Below are positions 16,890 through 26,463 of a stretch of 64,000 nucleotides of DNA, piece after piece (the first letter of the stretch is position 1; every line of letters begins with the position of its first letter). The stretch covers positions 372,001 through 436,000 of the forward strand of contig JAJNPV010000049.1 in the NCBI GenBank assembly GCA_021155195.1, given 5' to 3'. Position numbers and translations under genes: made by a program. This DNA is from Ohtaekwangia sp. Its GTDB lineage: Bacteria > Bacteroidota > Bacteroidia > Cytophagales > Cyclobacteriaceae. The notes below the pieces were generated by a model, which saw only the letters and a program-made list of their open reading frames with translations, did not search any database and was not told the origin of the DNA.

Positions 16890-16910
16890 AGCCCCGCGTT
16901 TCGCGGGGCT
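16890..16910 (+). terminator. Intrinsic terminator after icmF
   Basis: AGCCCCGCG-TTT-CGCGGGGCT, a perfect 9-bp GC-rich stem 9 bases past the icmF stop, with an A run before and T run after, so it could work in both directions and also end the convergent minus-strand transcript. Confidence 0.92.
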
Positions 16911-16971
16911 TTTGGGCTTTACTAGGTTAATTTTATCAGGCGCTTTGAACGGTCTTAACGCCCATCTCCTC

Positions 16972-17541
16972 TTAATACTTAACTACTTTAGTAGCTCCGG
17001 CTTGATTGGTCACTTCAAATGTTGGTGAGCCCATCACATTCTTAAGATTATAAATCATTCCAAAGTTTCCGGCAACGGTTACATCCTGATTGTGTACCAG
17101 GTTATTACTGCCATCAAAAATACGAACGTTGATCACTTCGTTGGTATTTGCAACAGCCAACAAATACTTGCTCTCACCTTCAATCTTCTTCAAGTGAATT
17201 GAGTTTACAGGATTTTCCTTTACGTAATCTATCTTCTGAACTTGCTTTCCAGATGCATCAGCAACTTCAATGGTATAAACTCCGGTTTTCATCGCTGAAA
17301 AGTTTACCGGGCAAATAAATCCGTCTACGCCATTAATAGTCTCATTAAATACAAGTGTGTTTGCTTCATCATAAATATTTAAAGAAATCTTTCCAGTTGC
17401 TGTACCAGCATAGATCACCTTAAATATACCGTTGTCCTTTTGGTTAAGCACAACCATTTTAGGACTTACAGGATCAGCTGCTACAGCTGCCACTGATACG
17501 AACCCCATAACAAGGGCGAATACAATTGATTTAGTTTTCAT
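16972..17541 (-). CDS. Small secreted beta-rich protein (paralogue of the next gene)
   Basis: 189 residues with a signal peptide (about 1-22, ending AAVAA-DP). The mature part is two beta-sandwich-like halves: IFKVIYAGTATGKISLNIYDEAN ... GVYTIEVADASGKQ and YLLAVANTNEVINVRIFDGSN ... FGMIYNLKN. The phrase pattern (IYDxxxxLVFxxxINGxxGF ... GVYTIEV) resembles the fold of type IX secretion tail domains but no true tail follows. It has the same layout as the protein at 17865-18443, so the two arose by duplication. Function unknown; probably periplasmic or surface exposed. A good -7 box lies 26 bases upstream of its start. Confidence 0.75.
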   Translation of the reverse strand: MKTKSIVFALVMGFVSVAAVAADPVSPKMVVLNQKDNGIFKVIYAGTATGKISLNIYDEANTLVFNETINGVDGFICPVNFSAMKTGVYTIEVADASGKQVQKIDYVKENPVNSIHLKKIEGESKYLLAVANTNEVINVRIFDGSNNLVHNQDVTVAGNFGMIYNLKNVMGSPTFEVTNQAGATKVVKY

Positions 17542-17566
17542 AGTTGTTTTTGTTTTGTTTTCAATT

Positions 17567-17574
17567 CAAATGTA
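17567..17574 (-). promoter_or_regulatory. -7 box of the 16972-17541 gene
   Basis: On the minus strand TACATTTG, an exact TAnnTTTG match, placed 26 bases from the start codon. This predicts a leader of about 20 bases. The -33 region is not convincing. Confidence 0.5.
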
Positions 17575-17811
17575 CGGGCAACTATGAATGATAACTGAAA
17601 GTTGTAAGTAAACTTGATTTTTAAGATGAAAAATCGTTTGCGGATTTTTTGCACTGAATCGCTTCACACCTTGAGAAAATTTTTCTTTGATTTCAATTCA
17701 AAAATCAAGATCACTTAAAAATTTTCTTACTCAATCGATTGCAATCGTAACAAAATCCTTTGTCGTAATCCCCATCCCGAGTTCCTTGTTTTATTTAATA
17801 AGAAATAAAAA

Positions 17812-17841
17812 AAGGATCGCAGTCTTACGACTGCCATCCTT
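17812..17841 (-). terminator. Intrinsic terminator after the 17865-18443 gene
   Basis: AAGGAT-c-GCAGTC, loop TTAC, GACTGC-c-ATCCTT: a 12-bp stem with one internal mismatch. On the minus strand it is followed by a run of T, and it begins 24 bases past the stop of the secreted-protein gene. Confidence 0.9.
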
Positions 17842-17864
17842 CTGAAAAGAATTAAAGATCTAAT

Positions 17865-18443
17865 TTAGTTTTTCAATGACTTCAATAGGCCATTGCTGTC
17901 GGAGATTTCAATCGTAAACTGATTGATATTTTTAAGATTGAGTACTTCCGCAAAATCATTCTTCACCATTTTATCCTGGCTGTGAATTAATTTATTGAAC
18001 TCATCATATACACTTACATTAATTCGATCAGATGATTTTGATTTTACCGAGAGCAAATATTTACCTTCTTCATCAAGTTTAATCAGGTTAATAAACTTTT
18101 CAATCTTACCAGCGGCATAGGTAACCTGTTGCTTTTGTATCCCATGAGCATCTTCAATGAAAATTGTGTATGCCCCTACTCCTAATTCGCTGAAGTTATA
18201 CGGACGCACAAATCCATTTTTACTGTTAATCGACTCAGAAAAAACAATCTTACCTTGCTCATTTTGAATTGATACCTTCACTAAACCCTTCTTTTCTCCT
18301 TTATAATAAAGTTTAAACACCGAACTACCATTAGAGTTTGTTACTGCTGAAGTCGAAGCTGATTCGGTTGGTTCGACTGTCCCATTAGCGAACGCCAGTG
18401 TACTAACTAGTACACCCACAAAAAGTAAATTAAATTTTTTCAT
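17865..18443 (-). CDS. Small secreted beta-rich protein (paralogue of the previous gene)
   Basis: 192 residues with a signal peptide ending at about ALAFA-NG. Like its neighbour it has two similar halves: VFKLYYKGEKKGLVKVSIQNEQGKIVFSESINSKNGFVRPYNFSELGVGAYTIFIED and a second with INVSVYDEFNKLIHSQDKMVKNDFAEVLNLKN. The shared block (F-K-YxG-x-KxGxVxVxIxxxxG...F-R/CP-x-NFSxxxxGxYTIxI) shows common descent. Function is unknown. It has its own terminator downstream and a separate start region, so the pair is not an obvious operon. Confidence 0.75.
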   Translation of the reverse strand: MKKFNLLFVGVLVSTLAFANGTVEPTESASTSAVTNSNGSSVFKLYYKGEKKGLVKVSIQNEQGKIVFSESINSKNGFVRPYNFSELGVGAYTIFIEDAHGIQKQQVTYAAGKIEKFINLIKLDEEGKYLLSVKSKSSDRINVSVYDEFNKLIHSQDKMVKNDFAEVLNLKNINQFTIEISDSNGLLKSLKN

Positions 18444-18608
18444 AATTTTTTTATTTGCTCATAGGACGAACGCTGAATGCTAATTGTTGCATCGATTGTG
18501 TTAAAGATTGTTAAATAAATTATGAAGGAAACAACGATTAAGAAGTCGGCTCAAACGGTATCCAATAAAATATGGATACAAAAAATGAAAATAATTTTTA
18601 AATGAAAC

Positions 18609-19193
18609 TTAATTCAAGTGAAACACGTCCTTAGCCTTTTCTACCTGGTGTAAAAGCTCGATGTGGTATTTTAGTCGGGCTACTAAAAATGATTCTTTGC
18701 GCTCGTCATCTAACTGTACGAATTTGACACGCTCTTCAAAACCCAGGTTTAACTCGTTGGCTGCATCGTACAACGAAATACTTTTATCAGCCTGGTTAAT
18801 TCGAATCAAATTAAAGTATTGTGTAAAGTGCTTTCTTAATGAATGCCCCATAGGTTCTGCCAAATCAACGTGCCATAACTCAACCTCACCTCCTGGATAT
18901 AGTTTTTCGCGAAACGTTCTGAACATTTTGCTCATAGAGAGCAGATCAACACATTTGACAATAATATCTGACTCCCCTGTTTCGTAGCGCTTTATTACAC
19001 TTTCCAGTTTTACCAACGACCCAAACTTCTCTGTATTTGAAACATGGTTATAGTATATACCAAATGCCATGTCTTTAGCCTCAGCATCCTCCAGCAACTG
19101 CCGGTAGCGAGGTTCAAAAATATGAAGCGGAATCATTTCGCCCGGAAGGGGAAAAATGCTGAGCGGAAACATAGGGATCTTAATAATATTCAT
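18609..19193 (-). CDS. LON substrate-binding domain protein
   Basis: 194 residues. The N-terminal IPMFPLSIFPLPGEMIPLHIFEPRYRQLLED is the classic start of the Lon N-terminal (PUA-like) domain, followed by FGIYYNHVSNTEKFGSLVKLESVIKRYETGESDI and a helical C-terminal half. There is no ATPase or serine-lysine protease part, so it is a stand-alone LON-domain protein like those found widely next to housekeeping genes. Its role is unknown; substrate or peptide binding is the usual guess. It lies 57 bases downstream of apt on the same strand and may be the last gene of that transcript. Confidence 0.88.
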   Translation of the reverse strand: MNIIKIPMFPLSIFPLPGEMIPLHIFEPRYRQLLEDAEAKDMAFGIYYNHVSNTEKFGSLVKLESVIKRYETGESDIIVKCVDLLSMSKMFRTFREKLYPGGEVELWHVDLAEPMGHSLRKHFTQYFNLIRINQADKSISLYDAANELNLGFEERVKFVQLDDERKESFLVARLKYHIELLHQVEKAKDVFHLN

Positions 19194-19250
19194 CTCCTAC
19201 TTAAACAGAATTAGATGCCGAAAGTTATGGCAAATTACCATTCCAAAAAA

Positions 19251-19787
19251 CTATGTGTAGCTAACCAAATAATGTGGCCGCACTCCGAATCTCTCCGTCA
19301 GCAATTTCTCACCCGGCAAAAATGCCAGATTAATTACAAACGAATAGCCTGCCACCGTGCCGCCTAACTTTTTGATCATATTACCGGCAGCCGTAGCGGT
19401 TCCGCCTGTTGCCAATAAATCATCATGTATTACCACACGACTTCCCTTTTCAATCGCATCGATATGCATTTCAATACTGGCCATTCCATACTCCAGTTCA
19501 TACTCTTCATGAATTTTATGATAGGGCAACTTGCCCGACTTACGAATAGGCACGAAAGGAACTTGAAGGGCATCCGCTAATAGCGACCCGAAAATAAAAC
19601 CACGTGCTTCCACAGCGGCTATTGCATCAACATGCTCTGATTTAAAATGAGCCGCGATTTTTTTTACAACATGCTGTCGGGCCTCCGGATTTGCTAGCAA
19701 GGGTGTAATATCCTTAAATACAATTCCGGGTTTTGGAAAATCAACGACATCACGCAAATAAGATTCTATATTAATATCACCAACCAT
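19251..19787 (-). CDS. apt: Adenine phosphoribosyltransferase
   Basis: 178 residues. It salvages adenine to AMP with PRPP. Family marks are VDFPKPGIVFKDITPLL at the N-terminus, AAVEARGFIFGSLLA, PFVPIRKSGKLPY, and the PRPP-binding loop VVIHDDLLATGGTA at about residue 120. Its start codon overlaps the stop of hutI by one base (TAATG), so it is likely translated from the hutI message. The link between histidine breakdown and purine salvage appears to be chance gene order. Confidence 0.95.
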   Translation of the reverse strand: MVGDINIESYLRDVVDFPKPGIVFKDITPLLANPEARQHVVKKIAAHFKSEHVDAIAAVEARGFIFGSLLADALQVPFVPIRKSGKLPYHKIHEEYELEYGMASIEMHIDAIEKGSRVVIHDDLLATGGTATAAGNMIKKLGGTVAGYSFVINLAFLPGEKLLTERFGVRPHYLVSYT

Positions 19788-21028
19788 TACTTAATCAGTT
19801 TTCCGTTTAAAATAATTTGCGAAATAAGGTTGCTTCCAAAGCTATACGGCAGCGAAGCTATAGAAGAAATAGGTTGCGTTATGAATACATTGGCCACTTT
19901 CCCTCTTGTGATGGTTCCATGGGTTTTAGAAAGATTTAATGTGTATGCGGTATTAATTGTGGTCGCATTAATTGCTTCCTCGGGTGTCATTCTCATTTTT
20001 ATACAAGCAAGGGAAAGCATGAGAGGCATGTTTCCGCTGGGCGCACTTCCCGGGTTGTAATCGGAAGCAACGGCAATAGGTAGTCCGGCATCAATGATAC
20101 TTCGGGCGGGTGTGAAGGGAAGATTCAAAAAGAAAGCAGCACCTGGTAAAGCAACCGGCATTGTGCCGCTATTTTTTAATACTTCAATTTCCTCTTCACC
20201 CATATTTTCCAGATGATCAACACTAATGGCGCCCGTCTTTACTCCCACTTGCACTCCACCCGAACGATTTAGCTGATTAGCATGCAGACGAGGAATAAGG
20301 CCTGCTATTTTCCCCGCCTCAAAAATTCTTTCCGTCTCCTCCACGGAAAAAAAACCCGTTTCGCAAAACGCATCTATATATTCAGCTAGCTTTTCTTCGG
20401 CTACAGCCGGAATCATTTCATTAATAATTTCGGTTATGTATTGCTCTTTCGTTTTCTCGCGAGGTACTGCATGTGCACCTAAAAATGTTGTTTTAACCGT
20501 AAGTGGTGTCTCACGTCCAATTCGTTGTGCCACGCGCAACATCTTTAATTCGTCCTTAGTAGTAAGGCCATAGCCACTTTTAATTTCAACAGCACCTGTA
20601 CCCGATTGAATTATCTCCCATGCGCGGGGAAGTGAGCTTTGAAATAACTCTTCTTCAGAAAGTGCTTGAAGTTTTTTAGCAGAATTTAGAATACCACCGC
20701 CACTTGCAGCAATTTGTTCATAGCTAGCGCCTTTCAACTTCATTACAAACTCCTCTTCGCGGGTAGCTGCAAAAACTAAATGAGTATGAGAATCAACAAA
20801 TGAGGGAAAAACAAATTGATCGGATGCATTCAACACGGTTTGTGCTTTCACATCTAAAGGAATATCCTTCATGAATCCGTACGAATGAATAAGCCCCTTG
20901 GAAATAATAAGATAAGCATCTTGCAGGATAGGTAGCTGACTCATCTCCCTACCCATTAGCTTATTCACAGGCTGATCCCGCACCTGAACTAATCCTTTGA
21001 TGTGCGTGATTAGAAGATCATAAACCAT
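19787..21028 (-). CDS. hutI: Imidazolonepropionase
   Basis: 413 residues. It hydrolyses 4-imidazolone-5-propanoate to N-formimino-glutamate in histidine degradation. Metal-binding DSHTHLVFAA, the substrate-contact EEEFVMKLKGASYEQIAASGGGI, KSGYGLT, LHANQL and SDYNPGS are all where expected in the family. It is 4 bases downstream of the barrel-protein gene and overlaps apt by one base. No hutH, hutU or hutG is in the window, so the pathway genes are scattered. Confidence 0.94.
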   Translation of the reverse strand: MVYDLLITHIKGLVQVRDQPVNKLMGREMSQLPILQDAYLIISKGLIHSYGFMKDIPLDVKAQTVLNASDQFVFPSFVDSHTHLVFAATREEEFVMKLKGASYEQIAASGGGILNSAKKLQALSEEELFQSSLPRAWEIIQSGTGAVEIKSGYGLTTKDELKMLRVAQRIGRETPLTVKTTFLGAHAVPREKTKEQYITEIINEMIPAVAEEKLAEYIDAFCETGFFSVEETERIFEAGKIAGLIPRLHANQLNRSGGVQVGVKTGAISVDHLENMGEEEIEVLKNSGTMPVALPGAAFFLNLPFTPARSIIDAGLPIAVASDYNPGSAPSGNMPLMLSLACIKMRMTPEEAINATTINTAYTLNLSKTHGTITRGKVANVFITQPISSIASLPYSFGSNLISQIILNGKLIK

Positions 21029-21032
21029 GAGC

Positions 21033-22061
21033 TTACTTTCCGAATGACTCGACTTTATTATCGAGGTTGGAACTGAATACCGGGAATGAAATTTTTAGCA
21101 GGGCGAAAAAACCGCGACCGTCCATCGAAGGGCGGTAACCCATCTCGCCACCATACGACCAACTTAAGGTGCGATTGAATCTGCCATCGATGCCTGCTCT
21201 GAAACCAATTTTATTAGTCTTTACCGCGGAAGTCAAATAATCCTCACTATTATAAATAACGGGATCTAGCGTAAGTGAAGGTGCAAACATAACATCCATA
21301 AACAAGGTTAACATGCCATCATCAAGTCCTTCATCATACTTGTCAAAGCTAACGGCAATGTTGCGGATTAAAGAGAAAGACCCACCTACGTAAATATTGG
21401 TTGCATACAAATTACTAAACACATTCAAATCTTGTGTTACTCCATTTCCGTCCACATAGGTTTCCGGTAGTTGTTTTCCTTCAGCCGTGACTAAATCTAA
21501 ATTAGTCAATCCCTGCTTTTCTAAGGTGCGATTTAAATCAACCGTACTGTTCCAGATAACTGTTCCAGCCCTTACCCCATATATCTTTCGAAGTTTGCTC
21601 GGTACTTCTGCATACTGAGGAACCGAAGCTGCCCATCGATTTTTAGGAATGCTTTTTTTATGCAGAAAAATTTTAGCTGTAGACGGTACATCAAAATCCT
21701 TGATGTGATAGGTACCTCCAAATTCGTAATAATTAAAAATCTCGGGCGTATTGGAAACCGAACTATTCTTTAGTGCAAGTTCGCGATTGAAATCGAAAAA
21801 ATTACTGCTATATGTTTTTCTGAAGTGCGCATTTACTTCAAACTGTTTCTTGTGATAATAATGAGCCTCTAACCCAAACCCAGCATTTACATTGGTTGCG
21901 AATACCTCACCATAAAAGGGTAAGAATCCAATGAAAAACTTATTGATATCATAGGGTTCATCATACAGCTCATCAAAAATAACTGCTTCCTTCTCAGTCT
22001 GCCCATAAGCTAACTGACTAAGCAACATGAAAAAAATAAAGCCAACCCGGATCGCTTTCAT
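21033..22061 (-). CDS. Predicted outer-membrane beta-barrel protein, unrecognised
   Basis: 342 residues, signal peptide ending at about QLAYG-QT. The mature part alternates polar and hydrophobic residues with many aromatic positions (GFGLEAHYYHKKQFEVNAHFRKTY, FYEFGG-type turns, NIYVGGSFSLIRNIAVSFDKY) and ends with FFALLKISFPVF, the pattern of a porin-like barrel with a C-terminal aromatic strand, followed by a short tail. No family name is recognised. It is directly upstream of hutI (4 bases), possibly co-transcribed. Confidence 0.65.
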   Translation of the reverse strand: MKAIRVGFIFFMLLSQLAYGQTEKEAVIFDELYDEPYDINKFFIGFLPFYGEVFATNVNAGFGLEAHYYHKKQFEVNAHFRKTYSSNFFDFNRELALKNSSVSNTPEIFNYYEFGGTYHIKDFDVPSTAKIFLHKKSIPKNRWAASVPQYAEVPSKLRKIYGVRAGTVIWNSTVDLNRTLEKQGLTNLDLVTAEGKQLPETYVDGNGVTQDLNVFSNLYATNIYVGGSFSLIRNIAVSFDKYDEGLDDGMLTLFMDVMFAPSLTLDPVIYNSEDYLTSAVKTNKIGFRAGIDGRFNRTLSWSYGGEMGYRPSMDGRGFFALLKISFPVFSSNLDNKVESFGK

Positions 22062-22177
22062 AGTAATATCCCTAAAAATAGTAAAAAAGAAGCTGATAAA
22101 AACAGCCGAAAGGTAGCAAATGAAGCTCTTTTAAGATTGTGTGTGTAAGTATTTTATCAAAAAGAACAGAATGAAAG

Positions 22178-23908
22178 CTAGTCTGCCACCATAACCGATA
22201 AGCGACCATTTTTAAAAGTTATGAACGACACACGTCCATTACTATGAGATTGTTTCCACACAAAGCCATTTCCTAAGGTACCCGGAACAGCAAAACCTTC
22301 GGGCATGGTTTGAATAAAATTAGAGCCATGTTGAGCTAAAATTTGGCCCATCATCATGATGAACTCATACCCAACGGAAGCATACTCTGGTGGTAAGTTG
22401 CCATGTTTACCAATGTATTTCTTTCTAAAGGCGAGGTATGCTGGGTTTGTTACAGCCTGAAAGTTAGGCGCGGCCAGCGTTACATGGGTTCGTTCAAACT
22501 TTGCATAATCTACAGAGGTATCTTGAAGCCATCCTTCTTGCCCAACTACAATAATAGAATCTCTTCGGGTTTCTACACTATTAATCACTTTAGAATAAAT
22601 TAATTCATTGTCTGTGGCAACATAAATGCTTCCGATGCTGTCTTTCTTTAACTTAAACTGTGTTGGGTTTTTCCACTCGTCATACTCAGTAGCGGATGCC
22701 AGGGTAGATAAAATTGTAGCTGAATAATCCTTTTGAACCCGTTCCACATAAACAATAGTTACACCTAACTCGCGAGCCTTGATAATAAAGTTAGAAGCCA
22801 TGACAGAGTCTTTGGCATTTTCGCCATAATATACTATGCAGTTTTTCCGGGTAACATTCTTTGCCACCCACTCTGCAGAACGGATACCTAATGTTTGTAA
22901 ACTGGGTTGATACAAAAATGAAAATGGATTTGCGTTACTATCCGAACTGGTAGAAACCGGATTAACAACCAAACTAATTTGATTCTTTAAAGAAAATTCC
23001 TGAACAGGAACCGACTCTTCTGTAAACAAAGGTCCGACAATTACATCTGCCGTTTTCAATTCCTCGTTTCCTAATACTTTTCTGGTAACCTGAAGATTTC
23101 GCTCGTTATCATAAGCAAGCAACTCCAACTTAATACCTTGTTTGGAAAGTGAGTCGGTCGCCATCTTCATACCATCATAAAGATCAAGTACGAATTGATT
23201 TTTCTTCTTTACAGGTGATGGATCAAGTGTGCTAGCCAGAAACGGCATGACCAACGCAATTCGATAGGACTCTTTTAATATTGGTCTAGGTACTTCTACA
23301 CTTACCAACTGCTCTCTGGGCAACGAAAATTTTTGAATTAGCTTCTCCATTAATTCTGTCTCCTGAAGGTGATAAGGTTGCTTACCCAGCAAAAGAACCA
23401 GTGCCCGGGCTGCCTCCTTCTCTTGTGGATAATCTTCCAAAATCATTTTTAAGGTTTCAGAATCATTAATCTTTGCGAGATACACGCGCTTTAAATCTGT
23501 GAGACCACTATAAAATGACTGATCCTTTATTTGAGACGCGATAAACATCCCTTGAAAATATTCACCTAGATCAAAATATATTTTCACCAACCAGTAGTTG
23601 ACTTCGTTTAATTGATCCCATGTAGGGTATAATTTTTTTATTTGCAGCATCATATCCTTAGCCACCGAACTATAGCCGAGTCGCTGAGCAGATAGTGCAT
23701 AGTAATAGGAGGAATATGCGGGGAAGGGATTTTGTTGATCGTATACGGTGAGTGGCTTGAAAGCACTCATCGCTTCGCTATACTGGCCTTGCTCAAAAAG
23801 GTTTTTCGCGTGGCGATAATCCTTTTTAAAATCTTGCGCATAGGAAACGCTAAAACTGAAGATCAAGAGCAATAAAACACAACAAGACTTATAACTTCTT
23901 ACAATCAT
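22178..23908 (-). CDS. TPR plus periplasmic-binding-protein (Peripla_BP_6-like) protein
   Basis: 576 residues with a signal peptide (about 1-24, FSVSYA-QD). Residues 25-190 are helical repeats of TPR type (HAKNLFEQGQYSEAMSAFKPLTVYD, YLVKIYFDLGEY). From about 210 the protein resembles leucine-type substrate-binding proteins: YRIALVMPFLAS, QFVLDLYDGMKMATDSL, ADVIVGPLFTEES, and a late YLAFRKKYIGKHGNLPPEYASVGYEF. There is no transporter permease nearby. LpoA-like proteins that combine TPR and the same fold activate cell-wall synthases, so that is one possibility, not shown here. It is 52 bases downstream of guaA. Confidence 0.75.
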   Translation of the reverse strand: MIVRSYKSCCVLLLLIFSFSVSYAQDFKKDYRHAKNLFEQGQYSEAMSAFKPLTVYDQQNPFPAYSSYYYALSAQRLGYSSVAKDMMLQIKKLYPTWDQLNEVNYWLVKIYFDLGEYFQGMFIASQIKDQSFYSGLTDLKRVYLAKINDSETLKMILEDYPQEKEAARALVLLLGKQPYHLQETELMEKLIQKFSLPREQLVSVEVPRPILKESYRIALVMPFLASTLDPSPVKKKNQFVLDLYDGMKMATDSLSKQGIKLELLAYDNERNLQVTRKVLGNEELKTADVIVGPLFTEESVPVQEFSLKNQISLVVNPVSTSSDSNANPFSFLYQPSLQTLGIRSAEWVAKNVTRKNCIVYYGENAKDSVMASNFIIKARELGVTIVYVERVQKDYSATILSTLASATEYDEWKNPTQFKLKKDSIGSIYVATDNELIYSKVINSVETRRDSIIVVGQEGWLQDTSVDYAKFERTHVTLAAPNFQAVTNPAYLAFRKKYIGKHGNLPPEYASVGYEFIMMMGQILAQHGSNFIQTMPEGFAVPGTLGNGFVWKQSHSNGRVSFITFKNGRLSVMVAD

Positions 23909-23960
23909 TTCTATTTGTTAGAATCACAATGGCCAATATAATCAATCAAAAATTAAGCCG

Positions 23961-25487
23961 CTATTCCCATTCGATGGTTGCCGGAGGTTTGGAGCTGATA
24001 TCATAAACTACCCGATTAACACCTTTCACTTTATTGATAATATCCGATGACACTTCACTTAAAAAATCATGTGGTAAATGAGCCCAATCTGCTGTCATTC
24101 CATCCACACTAATTACTGCGCGAAGCGCGGCTACCTTTTCATAGGTACGCTCATCGCCCATTACTCCAACTGAATATACTGGAAGCAACATGGCTCCTGC
24201 CTGCCAAACTTTTTCATACAATCCAAATTTTCGTAAGCCGGAAATAAAAATTGAATCAACTTCCTGAAGAATCCTTACGTTCTCAGGTGTAATTTCACCA
24301 AGGATGCGAATTCCGAGACCGGGTCCCGGAAACGGATGACGACCAAGAATGAGCGGATCGATACCTAATGTTTTACCCACCAAACGAACCTCATCTTTAA
24401 ATAACGTATTGAGCGGTTCAACCACTTTCATTTTCATTTTGGCAGGCAAACCACCCACATTGTGGTGCGATTTAATAGTGGCTGATGGCCCCTTTACCGA
24501 AACTGATTCGATTACATCGGGATAGATAGTCCCCTGTCCTAACCATTTAACATCTTCAATGCGGTGTGCCTCCACATCAAAAATTTCTATGAATGTTCTT
24601 CCAATAGCCTTTCGCTTAGCTTCTGGTTCAGAAAGATTTTTTAAAGCTTTATAAAATTCTTCCTTCGCATCAACTCCTTTAATGTTTAATCCCATGCCTT
24701 TGTAAGAATGGAGTACTTGCTCAAATTCATCCTTACGGAGCAAACCATTATCAACAAAAATACAATAGAGATTTTTTCCAATAGCCTGATGAACCAACAT
24801 AGCAGCTACAGTTGAATCCACTCCACCTGATAAGGCCATTACCACTTTATCGTTTCCAAGCTTCTGTTTTAAATCTGCAACAGTAGTTTCCACAAACTGA
24901 TCGGGTGTCCAATCTTGTGCGCAACCACAAATGGTTACTACAAAATTTCTAAGCAGATTTTTTCCTTCTGTTGTGTGTGTTACTTCCGGATGAAATTGAA
25001 TTCCAAAAAGTTTTTTGCCTCTTAAGCGAAAGGCTGCAATTTTTACCGAGGGGGTGCTGGCAATAACTTCAAACTCATCAGGTATAGATGAAATTGTATC
25101 GGCATGCGACATCCAAACCTGGGAGTCGATAGAAATCTCTTTGAGCAATTCGTTGTGGTGATCAACCGTTGTCAATAGGGCGCGTCCATACTCCCTTATT
25201 TGTGAAGGCAGTACTAGTCCACCATTTTTATGAGCTATCAATTGTGCGCCATAGCAAACACCCAAAACTGGAATATCTTTGAAAATCGTTAAGTCAACAT
25301 CGGGTGCACGATCATCACGCACCGAGCACGGGCTACCCGATAGAATTACTCCCTTATAGTTCGAAAGTATTTCAGGAATGTGATTGTAAGGGTGTATTTC
25401 ACAATACACATTTAACTCGCGAACCCTGCGGGCAATCAACTGTGTATATTGAGAACCGAAATCGAGAATAAGAATTTGCTCTGCCAT
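23961..25487 (-). CDS. guaA: GMP synthase (glutamine-hydrolysing)
   Basis: 508 residues from the ATG at 25487 (MAEQILILDFGSQYTQLI); two codons further upstream there is only a TTG, so the ATG is preferred. The class I amidotransferase part has the nucleophile in PVLGVCYGAQL and the histidine in FGIQFHPEVTHT. The ATP pyrophosphatase part has the P-loop MALSGGVDSTV, and the C-terminal dimerisation domain ends with PPATIEWE. It converts XMP to GMP using glutamine. Confidence 0.97.
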   Translation of the reverse strand: MAEQILILDFGSQYTQLIARRVRELNVYCEIHPYNHIPEILSNYKGVILSGSPCSVRDDRAPDVDLTIFKDIPVLGVCYGAQLIAHKNGGLVLPSQIREYGRALLTTVDHHNELLKEISIDSQVWMSHADTISSIPDEFEVIASTPSVKIAAFRLRGKKLFGIQFHPEVTHTTEGKNLLRNFVVTICGCAQDWTPDQFVETTVADLKQKLGNDKVVMALSGGVDSTVAAMLVHQAIGKNLYCIFVDNGLLRKDEFEQVLHSYKGMGLNIKGVDAKEEFYKALKNLSEPEAKRKAIGRTFIEIFDVEAHRIEDVKWLGQGTIYPDVIESVSVKGPSATIKSHHNVGGLPAKMKMKVVEPLNTLFKDEVRLVGKTLGIDPLILGRHPFPGPGLGIRILGEITPENVRILQEVDSIFISGLRKFGLYEKVWQAGAMLLPVYSVGVMGDERTYEKVAALRAVISVDGMTADWAHLPHDFLSEVSSDIINKVKGVNRVVYDISSKPPATIEWE

Positions 25488-25623
25488 GCGCAAAAATAAG
25501 GAAATGTTATGGGAAGTTTACTTAGTAATAAACAGTATCCAGTCTGCAATATGCAGTCGACAAAGCCTTGCACTGCATTTACTTAGATAGGTACCTGCTA
25601 ACTGTATTCTGCAAATTGCCTGA

Positions 25624-26463
25624 CTACTTATCTACTCCGTAGCAATACTGCTTCAGGTAGTCAGCAGCATCATCCTGCCCAGCCATAAATGCTTTATTCA
25701 AACAGCTGCAACCCTCCTTTTCGTTTTTTAGCTCAACCAACGCAACACCTTTGTAAAATAAGGCCGTCATATTTTCAGGATCGAGGCGCAGCACTACGTT
25801 GAGGTATTTAAGCGCTAATTCAAAATTTTCCTCCTCCAAAGCAAACGTGCCACCATACAAATAGGCAGGAACAAACGTGGCATCTAATTCAATTGATTTA
25901 TTAATGGCCATGAGGGCACTGTCCGAATGATTTAATGAATAATATGCAAAAGCAAGATTCATCTCTACTTCCGGATCATCCTGAAATAATTTTACCAGCA
26001 ACAGATCATTCTTGGCCAACTCATATTCCCCTTTTTCCATCAACAACCCTGCACGCCATTTCATAATTTGTGGTTCACCTCGGCTTAGTTCAAGTGCTTT
26101 CTCAACGTCTACCAATTGTTTGTCCACCTCTCCTAGCTCCCGGTATCCCAGTGCTCGAAGTATCCGCGCCTGATAGCTTTCCTGAAATTTGGGAATAAAC
26201 CGATCCATATCGGCAATGGCTTTTTCAAAATCGCCAGAGCTATAGTAGCCCACGGCACGCTTGTACAAAACACGAAACGACTTTTCGTCATTCAGCTTGG
26301 AAGCATCAATCACTTTCGTATAAAGTTTGATAGCTCCTTTAAAATCTTCATGACTCATGAGCGTGTCCGCTTCTGTTTCCCAGACTGCCCATTTCGGGTT
26401 TTGAGCAAATCCCGAAACGGAAATCAATCCGAAAAATAATATGAGTATGAACGTTCTATGCAT
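25624..26463 (-). CDS. Secreted TPR protein
   Basis: 279 residues from the ATG at 26463 (MHRTFILILFFGLISVSGFAQ), a clear signal peptide. That start overlaps the typA stop (ATGCATAG), so translation is coupled; the longer frame upstream reads inside typA. The rest is TPR units: EDFKGAIKLYTKVIDASKLN, YYSSGDFEKAIADMDRFIPKF, YYSLNHSDSALMAINKSIELD, ENFELALKYLNVVLRLDPEN, and a C-terminal Sel1-like CSCLNKAFMAGQDDAADYLKQYC. It is probably a periplasmic scaffold; no partner is identified. Confidence 0.85.
   Translation of the reverse strand: MHRTFILILFFGLISVSGFAQNPKWAVWETEADTLMSHEDFKGAIKLYTKVIDASKLNDEKSFRVLYKRAVGYYSSGDFEKAIADMDRFIPKFQESYQARILRALGYRELGEVDKQLVDVEKALELSRGEPQIMKWRAGLLMEKGEYELAKNDLLLVKLFQDDPEVEMNLAFAYYSLNHSDSALMAINKSIELDATFVPAYLYGGTFALEEENFELALKYLNVVLRLDPENMTALFYKGVALVELKNEKEGCSCLNKAFMAGQDDAADYLKQYCYGVDK

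Larger units (their letters stand above)
17542..17864. other. Intergenic region between secreted paralogues
   Basis: 323 bases. It holds the promoter of the 16972-17541 gene (box at 17567-17574) near one end and the terminator of the 17865-18443 gene (17812-17841) near the other. The middle is AT-rich with runs of T and A and a short imperfect repeat of TTCAATTCAAA (around 17560 and 17692); no coding frame is supported. Confidence 0.6.

Noticed and set aside
25491..25498. TATTTTTG box as promoter of guaA
   Set aside because: It is only a few bases from the ATG at 25487, so transcription would start inside the gene.
25501..25625. CAGTCTGCAATATGCAGTCG-like words between guaA and the TPR gene, and a related GGCAGATTGCAGTATG near 60052
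   Set aside because: They may be worn copies of a short intergenic repeat, but the match is too short and imperfect to claim.
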